Assembly (NCBI RefSeq): GCF_024054175.1
Contig: NZ_JAMXLA010000001.1
Coordinates: 62,001-126,000 of the forward strand
DNA from: Flavobacterium sp. NRK1
GTDB lineage: Bacteria; Bacteroidota; Bacteroidia; Flavobacteriales; Flavobacteriaceae
Length of the DNA: 64,000 nucleotides
Direction: 5' to 3'
In this document: in pieces, positions 55,178 to 63,978 of the stretch
How positions within the stretch are numbered: position 1 is the first letter of the stretch
Layout: every line of letters begins with the position of its first letter
Notes under the pieces: model-generated
Seen by the model: only the letters and a program-made list of their open reading frames with translations
Databases searched by the model: none
What the model was told of the DNA's origin: nothing
Position numbers and translations under genes: made by a program

Positions 55178-58100
55178 ATGATTCATTTCTTCGGAAACCA
55201 GACGAATACGGTTTTTGCAGTTCAATCGCAAAACGAGCTATCAGCAGAAGACATTTCAAAATTAAACTGGCTTTTTGGAAACGCACATAAGATAGAAAAA
55301 TCCGCCCTGACGGATTTTTTTGTTGGACCACGCGCAACCATGATCACTCCCTGGAGTACTAATGCCGTAGAAATTACCCAGAACATGGGCATTAGCGGAA
55401 TTATAAGGATAGAGGAGTTTGAAAAGACAGATGAGGCTAACGCCAGCTTTGACCCTATGCTTTCGCAAAAGTATAACGGGCTAGACCAGGATATTTACAC
55501 TATAAACATACAGCCGAAGCCTATTATTGAGGTTAGCGATATTGCTGCTTACAATGAAAAAGAAGGTTTGGCACTTAGTCCTGAAGAGGTTGAGTATCTT
55601 AACAATCTTTCGGAAAAACTGGGAAGAAAACTTACCGACTCTGAAGTGTTTGGTTTTTCTCAGGTTAACTCTGAACACTGCCGACACAAAATATTCAACG
55701 GTACGTTTGTAATTGATGGTGAAGAGAAACCTTCTTCCCTATTTAAACTTATCAAAAAAACATCACAGGAAAATCCTAACGACATTGTATCGGCATACAA
55801 AGACAATGTAGCTTTTGTAAAAGGCCCTCGTGTACAGCAGTTTGCTCCTAAAACTGCCGATAAGCCAGATTACTACGAGATAAAAGAATTTGATTCTGTT
55901 ATTTCTATAAAAGCAGAAACACATAACTTCCCTACTACTGTAGAGCCTTTTAACGGTGCAGCAACAGGTAGTGGTGGTGAAATACGCGACAGGCTTGCGG
56001 GCGGACAGGGTTCGCTTCCGTTAGCAGGTACAGCGGTGTACATGACATCATATTCAAGACTTGAAGAAAACCGCCCTTGGGAAACAGGCATGGACGAGCG
56101 TAAATGGCTTTACCAAACCCCAATGGATATTTTAATAAAAGCATCTAACGGTGCTTCTGATTTTGGTAATAAATTCGGACAGCCGTTAATTTCAGGATCA
56201 GTACTTACATTCGAGCACGAAGAAGATGCCCGCAAACTTGGTTTCGATAAAGTTATCATGCTTGCAGGTGGTATTGGTTACGGTAAAGAAAGCCAGTCTA
56301 AAAAACAAAAGCCGCAAACCGGCGATAAAGTAGTTATACTTGGTGGTGAAAACTACCGTATTGGTATGGGTGGTGCAGCAGTATCATCTGCCGATACAGG
56401 TGCTTTCAGTTCGGGTATTGAACTTAACGCAATTCAGCGTTCTAACCCTGAAATGCAAAAACGAGCTGCTAATGCTGTTCGCGGACTTGTAGAAAGCGAT
56501 AATAACCCTATTGTTTCTATTCACGATCACGGTGCGGGCGGACACTTAAACTGCCTTTCTGAACTTGTTGAAGAAACAGGAGGTAAAATAGACCTTGACA
56601 AACTGCCGGTGGGTGACCCTACCCTTTCGGCTAAAGAAATAATAGGCAACGAGTCGCAGGAGCGTATGGGACTTGTAATTGGCCAGAAAGACATTGACAC
56701 ACTTAAACGTATTGCCGATCGTGAGCGTTCGCCAATGTATGAAGTAGGAGATGTAACGGGTGATCAAAGGTTTACTTTTGAATCTGCCACTACAGGTGCC
56801 AAGCCAATGGATTTTGCTCTGGAAGACATGTTTGGTTCTTCGCCAAAAACCATAATGGCAGACAAAACTGTTGAAGCTAAATATGCTAACCCTGATTACA
56901 GTCAGGATAAAATTCATACATATCTTAACCAGGTTCTTCAGTTAGAAGCTGTAGCCTGTAAAGACTGGTTAACAAACAAAGTTGACCGTTGCGTAGGTGG
57001 TAAAGTAGCGAAACAACAAACTACCGGACCTATTCAGCTTCCCTTAAACAACGTAGGTGTTATGGCACTTGATTATGCAGGTAAAGAAGGTATTGCAACA
57101 ACTATAGGCCACTCGCCTGTTGCTGCTCTTGTAGATCCTACTGCGGGTAGCCGTACAGCTATCGCTGAAGCTTTAAGCAATATTGTTTGGGCACCACTTA
57201 AAGACGGACTTAAAAGTGTATCGCTTTCGGCAAACTGGATGTGGGCTTGTAAAAACGAAGGTGAAGACGCAAGGCTTTACGAAGCGGTTGAAGCTTGTTC
57301 TGACTTTGCAATTGAGTTAGGCATCAATATCCCAACGGGTAAAGATTCACTTTCTATGAAACAAAAATACCCTAGCGGCGATGTTATTGCTCCGGGTACA
57401 GTAATTATATCGGCTGCAGGTAACTGTAACGACATTACTAAAGTAGTTGAGCCTGTATTAAAAAAGAATGGTGGTAACATTTATCACATAAACCTTTCGG
57501 GTGATGCCTTTAAACTTGGAGGATCGTCTTTTGCTCAGGTATTAAACAAAGTGGGTAATGAAGTACCAACTATTAAAGATGCGGCTTCTTTCAAAAACAC
57601 TTTCAATGTTATACAGGATCTTATTAAAGCAGGTAAAATTGCAGCAGGTCACGATATAGGCAGCGGCGGACTTATTACTACGCTGCTTGAAATGAGTTTC
57701 CCTGAAGTTAACCTTGGTGCTGAATATGACCTTACAGGTCTTAACGAAGCAGATACGGTTAAAGCTTTATTTGCAGAGAACATTGCTATTGTTATACAGG
57801 CTGATGCTTCTGTTGAAACTGAGCTTGCAAAACACAATGTGGCCTTCACCAAAATCGGCCAGCCGAAAGAAGGTGCCGTGATTACCATTAAAAATGGCGA
57901 TACCAATCTTACTTTCGATATTTCAGAAACAAGAGACACCTGGTTTAGGACTTCATACCTTCTTGACCAGAAACAAAGTGGAAAAGTAAAAGCGCAGGAG
58001 CGTTTTGACAATTATAAAAACCAACCGCTTAATTATACTTTCCCTGCTCATTTTGATGGTAAGAAAGTAGCGGTTGACGCCTCTAAACCAAGACCAAAAG

Positions 58101-58840
58101 CAGCTATTATCCGTGAGAAGGGTTCTAACTCGGAACGTGAAATGGCAAATGCTATGTACCTTGCCGGATTTGATGTAAAAGACGTACACATGACCGACCT
58201 TATTTCAGGTCGTGAAACACTTGAAGATATCCAGTTTATTGGTGCTGTGGGTGGTTTCTCTAACTCAGACGTTCTTGGTTCGGCTAAAGGATGGGCCGGT
58301 GCTTTCCTTTACAACGAAAAAGCTAAGGCTGCACTTGACAACTTCTTTAAGAGAGAAGATACATTATCGGTAGGTATTTGTAATGGATGTCAGTTGTTTG
58401 TTGAGCTTGAGCTTATAAACCCTGACCATGAGGTTAAACCTAAAATGCTTCATAACGACAGCCGTAAACACGAAAGCGGATTTACATCGGTTACTGTACA
58501 GGAAAATAACTCGGTAATGCTTTCTACATTAGCAGGCAGCACACTGGGTGTTTGGATTTCTCATGGTGAAGGTAAATTCAGCCTTCCATACAGCGAAGAC
58601 CAATATAACATTGTAGCTAAATATGGCTACAACGGTTACCCTGCCAACCCTAACGGTTCTGCTTTTGATGTTGCCATGATGGCAAACAACGACGGCCGTC
58701 ACCTTGTTATGATGCCTCACATTGAGCGCTCGATGTTCCAATGGAACTGGGCGTACTACCCGGAAGAACGTAACGACGAGGTTTCACCGTGGCATGAAGC
58801 ATTTGTAAATGCACGTAAGTGGATTGAGAACAGAAAATAG
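55178..58840 (+). CDS. purL: Phosphoribosylformylglycinamidine synthase (PurL, large form)
   Basis: A 1220-residue fused enzyme for the fourth step of purine synthesis. The N-terminal PurS-like domain (1-140) is followed by FGFSQVNSEHCRHKIFNG. Two AIRS-type ATP domains come next, the first with KAETHNFPTTVEPFNGAATG and the second from about residue 640. The C-terminal glutamine amidotransferase domain (about 960-1220) has the nucleophile cysteine in GICNGCQLF and HGEGKFSLPY. ATG at 55178 is chosen because an in-frame TTG at 55148 lies in the promoter. Length matches the single-chain form. A terminator follows. Confidence 0.97.
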   Translation: MIHFFGNQTNTVFAVQSQNELSAEDISKLNWLFGNAHKIEKSALTDFFVGPRATMITPWSTNAVEITQNMGISGIIRIEEFEKTDEANASFDPMLSQKYNGLDQDIYTINIQPKPIIEVSDIAAYNEKEGLALSPEEVEYLNNLSEKLGRKLTDSEVFGFSQVNSEHCRHKIFNGTFVIDGEEKPSSLFKLIKKTSQENPNDIVSAYKDNVAFVKGPRVQQFAPKTADKPDYYEIKEFDSVISIKAETHNFPTTVEPFNGAATGSGGEIRDRLAGGQGSLPLAGTAVYMTSYSRLEENRPWETGMDERKWLYQTPMDILIKASNGASDFGNKFGQPLISGSVLTFEHEEDARKLGFDKVIMLAGGIGYGKESQSKKQKPQTGDKVVILGGENYRIGMGGAAVSSADTGAFSSGIELNAIQRSNPEMQKRAANAVRGLVESDNNPIVSIHDHGAGGHLNCLSELVEETGGKIDLDKLPVGDPTLSAKEIIGNESQERMGLVIGQKDIDTLKRIADRERSPMYEVGDVTGDQRFTFESATTGAKPMDFALEDMFGSSPKTIMADKTVEAKYANPDYSQDKIHTYLNQVLQLEAVACKDWLTNKVDRCVGGKVAKQQTTGPIQLPLNNVGVMALDYAGKEGIATTIGHSPVAALVDPTAGSRTAIAEALSNIVWAPLKDGLKSVSLSANWMWACKNEGEDARLYEAVEACSDFAIELGINIPTGKDSLSMKQKYPSGDVIAPGTVIISAAGNCNDITKVVEPVLKKNGGNIYHINLSGDAFKLGGSSFAQVLNKVGNEVPTIKDAASFKNTFNVIQDLIKAGKIAAGHDIGSGGLITTLLEMSFPEVNLGAEYDLTGLNEADTVKALFAENIAIVIQADASVETELAKHNVAFTKIGQPKEGAVITIKNGDTNLTFDISETRDTWFRTSYLLDQKQSGKVKAQERFDNYKNQPLNYTFPAHFDGKKVAVDASKPRPKAAIIREKGSNSEREMANAMYLAGFDVKDVHMTDLISGRETLEDIQFIGAVGGFSNSDVLGSAKGWAGAFLYNEKAKAALDNFFKREDTLSVGICNGCQLFVELELINPDHEVKPKMLHNDSRKHESGFTSVTVQENNSVMLSTLAGSTLGVWISHGEGKFSLPYSEDQYNIVAKYGYNGYPANPNGSAFDVAMMANNDGRHLVMMPHIERSMFQWNWAYYPEERNDEVSPWHEAFVNARKWIENRK

Positions 58841-58872
58841 ATTTTAGTATTGAAATACTAGATTTGAGATAT

Positions 58873-58905
58873 AAATGCCCCGCAGAAATGAGGGGCATTT
58901 TTGTT
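58873..58905 (+). terminator. Terminator of purL
   Basis: AAATGCCCC pairs with GGGGCATTT across a 10-nt loop, and TTGTT follows. Confidence 0.8.
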
Positions 58906-58925
58906 AAAAATATGTTAATCCTAAT

Positions 58926-58957
58926 AATTAAAAGTAGGTTAAATACTACTTTTAATT
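58926..58957. promoter_or_regulatory. 12-bp perfect inverted repeat before the 58975 lipoprotein gene
   Basis: AATTAAAAGTAG (58926-58937) and CTACTTTTAATT (58946-58957) are exact inverted copies with an 8-nt spacer, 17 nt before the ATG. It could be an operator or an mRNA hairpin at the ribosome binding region. There is no T run, so it is not a terminator. Confidence 0.5.
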
Positions 58958-58974
58958 AAATTGATTTATTATAT

Positions 58975-59547
58975 ATGAAAAAATTAATTTGTTATTTTGG
59001 TATAATGCTGCTTTTAAGCTGTAGCAATGATGACACTACGAAAGAAAACAATGAATTTTTAAATCAGGTAAAAGGCATCTACACCCTTGATAAAATTGAA
59101 AGCGATGTACCGCTCGACCTTAACTTTGATGGTATAGCACAAGTGAACGTTATGGGTGAGATTGACTGTTTTTCAGGTTATCAGGTAATTGATGGTAATT
59201 ACGTAATAAAAGATGAAATTATTTCAAGACCTTCATTTTCTGGAGGCAAATTTAACTCTTTAGACATTAGTATACCTGAGCATGATCTCATAAATGATCA
59301 GCCTTATGATCAATGCTTTAACAAACTTTGGTTGGTGTATACTTTTGAGGTAGATGAAAATACGAAACAAATAAGTATTACAGGGCGAGATTCTGAACGT
59401 GAGGCTATACACGGAACCTTAACTGATATTAAATGGGAAAATAATGTTATTCATTATTGGGTAAAAAGACAATATTTAACCCCTGACGGATGGAAGGATG
59501 TTGTGTTACATATAATATATAATAAGGATCTTTCTGAAAAAAAATAA
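58975..59547 (+). CDS. Lipoprotein of unknown function
   Basis: A 190-residue lipoprotein with lipobox C16 (MLLLSC). The mature part begins NDDTTKENNEFLNQVKGIYT and is rich in beta strands (VMGEIDCFSGYQVIDGNY, VYTFEVDENTKQISITGRD), suggesting a lipocalin-like fold. I recognise no named family. Two cysteines in the mature part (CFSGYQ and QCFNKL) could form a disulfide. A perfect inverted repeat precedes the start. It is followed by a terminator and is probably monocistronic. Confidence 0.7.
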   Translation: MKKLICYFGIMLLLSCSNDDTTKENNEFLNQVKGIYTLDKIESDVPLDLNFDGIAQVNVMGEIDCFSGYQVIDGNYVIKDEIISRPSFSGGKFNSLDISIPEHDLINDQPYDQCFNKLWLVYTFEVDENTKQISITGRDSEREAIHGTLTDIKWENNVIHYWVKRQYLTPDGWKDVVLHIIYNKDLSEKK

Positions 59548-59579
59548 TTATGAGTCTTCTTGGCGCAAGCGCTAGTATA

Positions 59580-59606
59580 CAGTCCTGCCCCTTGCGGGAC
59601 TTTTTT
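59580..59606 (+). terminator. Terminator after the 58975 lipoprotein gene
   Basis: AGTCCTGC (59581-59588) pairs with GCGGGACT (59594-59601), with one G-U pair, followed by a T run. A second GC-rich hairpin-like segment, GGCGCAAGCGCT, lies just upstream. Confidence 0.7.
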
Positions 59607-59648
59607 GTATTCAGCATGCACTATATTTGCGTACACTAACTTAATATA

Positions 59649-60449
59649 ATGAAACCAATTTTCACCTTACTACTGTTATTATTTACTACTGTTTCTTTTT
59701 CACAAAGAAAGACTTTTTTAGATTTTAGAAATGAGTCTACAGCTATCTACCCCGGCTGTGAAAATGCAGAGAACAAGGAAGACTGCTATCGCGAAAAAGT
59801 AGGCGCGCTTATACTGGAAGAAATAAACAAATCTAACACTGCCAAATCACTTGGCTTAGAAGAGTTTTCTATTAAAGTTACCATCTTTAGTAAAGCTTCA
59901 GGCGAAGCTCCTTTTAAGGCAGAAACAGAAAATGAAAGAATAAAAGGACTGGCAGTTTCAGCATTGGAAAAATTACCTGCTATCATTCCAATTAATGACC
60001 TTAGAGGTAAACCTACATCATCTAGTTACGGTTTTTTTGTTAGTTTTAAAAAGAACAACAATACAAAACAATATGAGCAAGTAATTAAAAGTACAACAGA
60101 AGACATGAAGAAAAAGCCTCATCCCTTTCCTATGGTGATTGAGCATGCACATTTTAAAGACTGCTCTGCTGAAGATGAATTTGTATCTGCCTGTTTTGAG
60201 GATAAATTCATTATTTGGATTACAGAAGAAATAGGCAATGAATTAGAAAGTCTTAAGGGCACTAAAGTAAAAATAAAAGTGGCTGTAGACAAAGAAGGAA
60301 ATGTTTCTGTAAACAAAATAGAAACCAGTTCGGATAAACTTAAAAAAGTTTTGGAAAAAGCTTTTATCAACTTTCCTAAAATAAAACCCGCAGTTATTAA
60401 TGGTCAAACTTCAGGTATTGTATATGATATTATGCCTTTAAGTTTTTAA
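59649..60449 (+). CDS. Exported protein with two TonB-C-terminus-like Cys-pair units
   Basis: A 266-residue protein with a signal peptide (to about residue 18, TVSFSQ). It carries two units of the same plan. The first is AIYPGCENAENKEDCYREKV near residue 33, the second HAHFKDCSAEDEFVSACFED near residue 158. Each has a Cys pair and is followed by a strand-helix-strand fold that ends 'VKVTIFSK' or 'KVKIKVAVDKEG'. This is how TonB C-terminal-like domains appear in this phylum, but no transmembrane anchor or Pro-rich region typical of TonB is present. The job is unknown. A TATATTTG element lies at 59622-59629. Confidence 0.72.
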   Translation: MKPIFTLLLLLFTTVSFSQRKTFLDFRNESTAIYPGCENAENKEDCYREKVGALILEEINKSNTAKSLGLEEFSIKVTIFSKASGEAPFKAETENERIKGLAVSALEKLPAIIPINDLRGKPTSSSYGFFVSFKKNNNTKQYEQVIKSTTEDMKKKPHPFPMVIEHAHFKDCSAEDEFVSACFEDKFIIWITEEIGNELESLKGTKVKIKVAVDKEGNVSVNKIETSSDKLKKVLEKAFINFPKIKPAVINGQTSGIVYDIMPLSF

Positions 60450-60519
60450 TTATTCATTACGTTAATTTAAGCCTGAAAATTGCGTTTATTATTGGGCTTA
60501 AAGCAAATCTGTACCTTAA

Positions 60520-60553
60520 ATAGATTACCACGTCGTCCTTTCTCGCAATGACA
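60520..60553 (-). repeat. Dispersed-repeat fragment resembling GTCATTGCGAG...GCAATCT elements
   Basis: Read on the minus strand, CTGTCATTGCGAGAAAGGAC then GACGTGGTAATCTA resembles an intergenic palindromic repeat known from many bacterial genomes, of the form GTCATTGCGAG ... CGAAGCAATCT. The downstream bases to 60604 also include AGCAC-CACTCTC-GTGCT, a short hairpin. Only one copy is in the window, so its dispersion cannot be seen here. Confidence 0.5.
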
Positions 60554-60647
60554 GAAATCCGGGAAATAGTGAAGCATCATCTGGCGAGCACCACTCTCGT
60601 GCTAAAAATAATATATAATTTAGTTTTCAAATTATTAATCCATTGAC

Positions 60648-61025
60648 ATGAATTTAAAAACATTAATATCTCTCAAATTTGCATTTTATTTAATCGCTTG
60701 TATAACAATTGTTATATTGACTTCTAAATTAAGTAACTCGAATATTACTTTAGAAAAGGAAAACAAAGTACTTTATGAGCAAAAGGATGTTTATGAAAGA
60801 ATACTTGCTTTAAAACCAGATGACATTACAGGTAAGGCAAAACTATATAATACTATTGAAACATCTAATTCCAAGTTACAAACATCTAAAATAAATACCA
60901 ACACTAATTATTGGCTGTGGATATATACAATATTTATAATTATAGCAATAACCCTTTTTAACTGGTTTAATTTAAAAATTGAAAAACTTAAAAGCACTAC
61001 GAAAGATAAAGGGCAAATGTTATAA
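60648..61025 (+). CDS. Small membrane protein, two helices with a coiled loop
   Basis: A 125-residue protein with hydrophobic segments at about residues 9-27 and 87-107. The region between is helical and charged (TLEKENKVLYEQKDVYERIL), possibly a short coiled coil. The C-terminus is basic. I recognise no family. It lies after the dispersed repeat, with about 250 nt of AT-rich sequence before the next gene. Moderate support: it has a plausible membrane topology but no named homologue. Confidence 0.55.
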   Translation: MNLKTLISLKFAFYLIACITIVILTSKLSNSNITLEKENKVLYEQKDVYERILALKPDDITGKAKLYNTIETSNSKLQTSKINTNTNYWLWIYTIFIIIAITLFNWFNLKIEKLKSTTKDKGQML

Positions 61026-61279
61026 TGATGTTCATTAAAAGGCTTTCCTAAACAGCCCTGTGCAAATCACGTTTTTAATGAAATTAAAGATACTATAAAA
61101 AATATAGTTAATATAACTTACAATATTATATTTAATATTAATTATTAAGATTTATCCGTAATTTTGCTTCGCTAAATAGCGGTACATCTCCTTTGACTTA
61201 ATCTGCCCTTACAATTTTACCTCAAGTCAGTTGTTCCGTTATTGGTAAATATCAATTTATACATAATTTTTATCCAGCC

Positions 61280-62140
61280 GTGAAACAACCACTACTAATG
61301 GTGGTACTATCTTTTTGTATTTTTTCACAGTACACCTTTGCCCAGGAAGTGGCAACTGAGCCTGAAAAATATACTGCACACAACAAAGGGAAATTCTTCA
61401 TTTATTGGGGAGGTAACAGGGAATCATATTCTAAATCTGACATTCATTTTAAAGGCGATGGCTACAATTTTACAGTTGAAAATGCTGTAGCCGACGATAA
61501 ACCTAAAGGATGGAATATTGATTACATTAACCCGGGAAGAATGACCATTCCGCAAACGAACCTTAGAATTGGCTATTTTATTTCCGACCATTATAACATT
61601 TCCATTGGTGTAGACCACATGAAATACGTAATGAGAACCGGACAGACTGCCAATATAAATGGTACTATTAATTTACCGGAAGATCATCCGGGGTATGTTT
61701 ATAATGGAACTTACAATAATACACCTACTGTACTTACTGAAGAGTTTCTTGATTTTGAGCATACTGATGGCCTAAATTACATTAATACAGAATTTAGCCG
61801 TGTTGATGACGTTTCCAAATACCTGACTATAAATAACACAGATGTATTTCAGGTTAATATTTACGAAGGTCTTGGCGGGGGTATATTATACCCAAGAACC
61901 AATGCCAAAGTATTAGGCATGAAACGTAATGACGAATTTCACGTTGCAGGTTTCGGAATGTCTGCCAAAGCAGGTATCAATCTTACTTTCTTAAAACACT
62001 TTTTTGTAATGGGAGAGCTTAAAGGCGGGTATATTGACATGTATGATGTACGCACTACACATCAGGGCCCTGACAGAGCCGATCATCATTTTACATTCTT
62101 TCAGAGAATTGTAGCTGTGGGCGGTATTTTCAGGATATAA
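61280..62140 (+). CDS. Exported protein, possibly an outer-membrane beta-barrel
   Basis: A 286-residue protein starting with GTG at 61280, which gives a proper signal peptide MKQPLLMVVLSFCIFSQYTF, cleaved near FAQEV. The mature part has many alternating strands ending in aromatic residues, such as FFIYWGGNRESYS, TNLRIGYFISDHYNISIGVD and QRIVAVGGIFRI at the C-terminus, in line with a beta-barrel. No ATG in frame lies upstream. A perfect TAATTTTG element is at 61159-61166, without a clear -33 TTG, which would leave a leader of about 110 nt. Function is unknown. Confidence 0.7.
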   Translation: MKQPLLMVVLSFCIFSQYTFAQEVATEPEKYTAHNKGKFFIYWGGNRESYSKSDIHFKGDGYNFTVENAVADDKPKGWNIDYINPGRMTIPQTNLRIGYFISDHYNISIGVDHMKYVMRTGQTANINGTINLPEDHPGYVYNGTYNNTPTVLTEEFLDFEHTDGLNYINTEFSRVDDVSKYLTINNTDVFQVNIYEGLGGGILYPRTNAKVLGMKRNDEFHVAGFGMSAKAGINLTFLKHFFVMGELKGGYIDMYDVRTTHQGPDRADHHFTFFQRIVAVGGIFRI

Positions 62141-62155
62141 TAACATTACCCAGAA

Positions 62156-62193
62156 TAATAAAAGGCTGCTTAAATTTAAGCAGCCTTTTATTA
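62156..62193. terminator. Bidirectional terminator, 38-bp perfect palindrome
   Basis: The two 19-nt halves are exact inverted copies (core AAAGGCTGCTTAAA/TTTAAGCAGCCTTT), placed between convergent genes and rich in A and T at the ends. Confidence 0.88.
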
Positions 62194-62210
62194 TTACAAG
62201 ATCCTTATTA

Positions 62211-63176
62211 TCAATTTAAACTTCTATATTCTACAGGACTCATACCTGTTTTTTGTTTAAACAGTTTACTAAAATGCTGCGGATATTCAAATCCTAAACT
62301 ATATGCTATCTGGCTTACAGAATCTGCCGAACCTAACAGCATAGTTTTAGCATTGTTTATTAAAAAGTCATTTATATATTTTTTAAGGCTTTTACCTGTT
62401 TCCTTTTTTAGCATATCGCTTAAATAGTGTCCGGACATATTTAGTTTTTCACCAAAATAACTTACTCCCGGTATTCCGTTTTGAGATAACATGCCGGAAC
62501 TGGAATAATTATGGAGTAATTGTTCAAACCTGGTTACGCAATCTTTGTTAAGATTGGTACGGGTATAAAACTGCCTGTCATAATAGCGATTACAGTAATC
62601 CAGCAACAGCTCTATATTAGAAATTATAAGATTTTGAGTATGCTGGTCTATATTCTGATTATACTCCATTATAATTTTTTGGGTGAGTTCTGTCAAAATT
62701 CTTATTTCGCTTTCCGATACATGAAGAGCTTCGTTTACATCATACGAGAAGAAAGAATACTTACCTATTTTTTCACCTAATGCCGACTTACGTATAAGAT
62801 CAGGATGAAATGCCAGTGACCATCCGCCCTCATCTGTTTCATGCGAACTACCTGCAGGTGAAATAACCTGACCCGGACTCATAAACATAAGCGTACCCTC
62901 CTGAAAATCATAAGAGCTGCGCCCATAACCCATTCTGGCATATTTTCCGTTTTTATAGGATATATAATATAACCCAAAAGCATAGCGCTGCCCTGCAAAA
63001 TCTTCCGATGGCACTGTATCTTTATGAAAACTCACAGAAACCAAAGGATGTTTCGGACTTTGCAGTCCGGCCAGCCGATGATAATCGGCAACCGAATTTA
63101 TGTTGATTATTTCATTCAAAACTAAAACAATTGAGATTAGTGTAAATTTAAGTAAATAACAATAATTATAACCCAA
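62211..63176 (-). CDS. AraC-family transcriptional regulator
   Basis: A regulator of up to 321 residues. An N-terminal cupin-like sensor domain (about 35-190) includes SPGQVISPAGSSHETDEGGW. A C-terminal pair of helix-turn-helix motifs (about 220-321) has SVSQIAYSLGFEYPQHFSKL and ends FKQKTGMSPVEYRSLN, the AraC signature. The ATG at 63176 overlaps the upstream dehydrogenase by 11 nt and gives an atypical hydrophobic opening. A TTG at 63119 would start MNEIININSVADYHRL, the usual form of the family, so the true start may be there. It may control the dehydrogenase gene with which it overlaps. Confidence 0.87.
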   Translation of the reverse strand: MGYNYCYLLKFTLISIVLVLNEIININSVADYHRLAGLQSPKHPLVSVSFHKDTVPSEDFAGQRYAFGLYYISYKNGKYARMGYGRSSYDFQEGTLMFMSPGQVISPAGSSHETDEGGWSLAFHPDLIRKSALGEKIGKYSFFSYDVNEALHVSESEIRILTELTQKIIMEYNQNIDQHTQNLIISNIELLLDYCNRYYDRQFYTRTNLNKDCVTRFEQLLHNYSSSGMLSQNGIPGVSYFGEKLNMSGHYLSDMLKKETGKSLKKYINDFLINNAKTMLLGSADSVSQIAYSLGFEYPQHFSKLFKQKTGMSPVEYRSLN

Positions 63177-63978
63177 GTGTCTGTTTCATCATAGCTTTAA
63201 AATCATCATCAGTCATTTCCTTACGTGCTTTTACAATTTGTTCAGCATCAGGACCGGCTGTGTAGCGCAATTTGTCGCTTCCATCTGTTGCAGCTTCATA
63301 AATTACTTCTGCAACAAGCGAGGCTGGAGAAGCATCTGAAAGCATTTGCTCCACGGCATTCATTATAACATCTACATATTGTTCATATTCTGCTATAGTA
63401 CCTTTTTGGAAATCGAATGATCTTCCTGCAAAATCTGTAGCTATAGCGCCCGGTTCTACAATTTTAACCTTTGCTCCTATGTTTTCAAGCTCATAACTTA
63501 ACGATTCGGATATTCCTTCAACAGCAAACTTAGTACCGTGGTATAGAGAACCCAGCGGAAAAGTTAATTTACCACCGATAGATGAAATATTTATAAAGAT
63601 TCCGTTTTTATTTTGTCTGAAATGGGGCAGTATTGCTTTAGTAACATCCAAAAGCCCAATAACATTAGTATTGAACTGCCTTACGATATTTTCACGGTCA
63701 AACACTTCTAAAGGGCCATAAGCGCCATACCCGGCATTGTTTACCACCACATCTATTTTTCCGAATTTTGCAATGGCATTACTTATGGCTGTTGTAATAG
63801 AATCTATATCCAATACATCCAGCTTTTCTACAATTACATTTTCAAAACCTGTAAGTTCAGTCTCGTTTTCAGGTGTCCGCATGGTAGCTACTACATTCCA
63901 TCCTTTTTCGCTAAATAACTTTGCTGTTGCTTTTCCAATTCCTGTACTCGTTCCTGTAATTAAAATGGTATTCTTCAT
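63166..63978 (-). CDS. Short-chain dehydrogenase/reductase
   Basis: A 270-residue classical SDR. The nucleotide loop is ITGTSTGIGKATAKLFSEKG at residues 7-26, NNAGYGAYGP lies near residue 83, the catalytic serine in NISSIGGKL and the active-site tyrosine and lysine in YHGTKFAV near 152. The C-terminal MTDDDFKAMMKQTLGL is common in flavobacterial members that precede AraC regulators. Substrate unknown. It overlaps the AraC gene by up to 11 nt, a likely transcriptional unit. Confidence 0.92.
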   Translation of the reverse strand: MKNTILITGTSTGIGKATAKLFSEKGWNVVATMRTPENETELTGFENVIVEKLDVLDIDSITTAISNAIAKFGKIDVVVNNAGYGAYGPLEVFDRENIVRQFNTNVIGLLDVTKAILPHFRQNKNGIFINISSIGGKLTFPLGSLYHGTKFAVEGISESLSYELENIGAKVKIVEPGAIATDFAGRSFDFQKGTIAEYEQYVDVIMNAVEQMLSDASPASLVAEVIYEAATDGSDKLRYTAGPDAEQIVKARKEMTDDDFKAMMKQTLGL

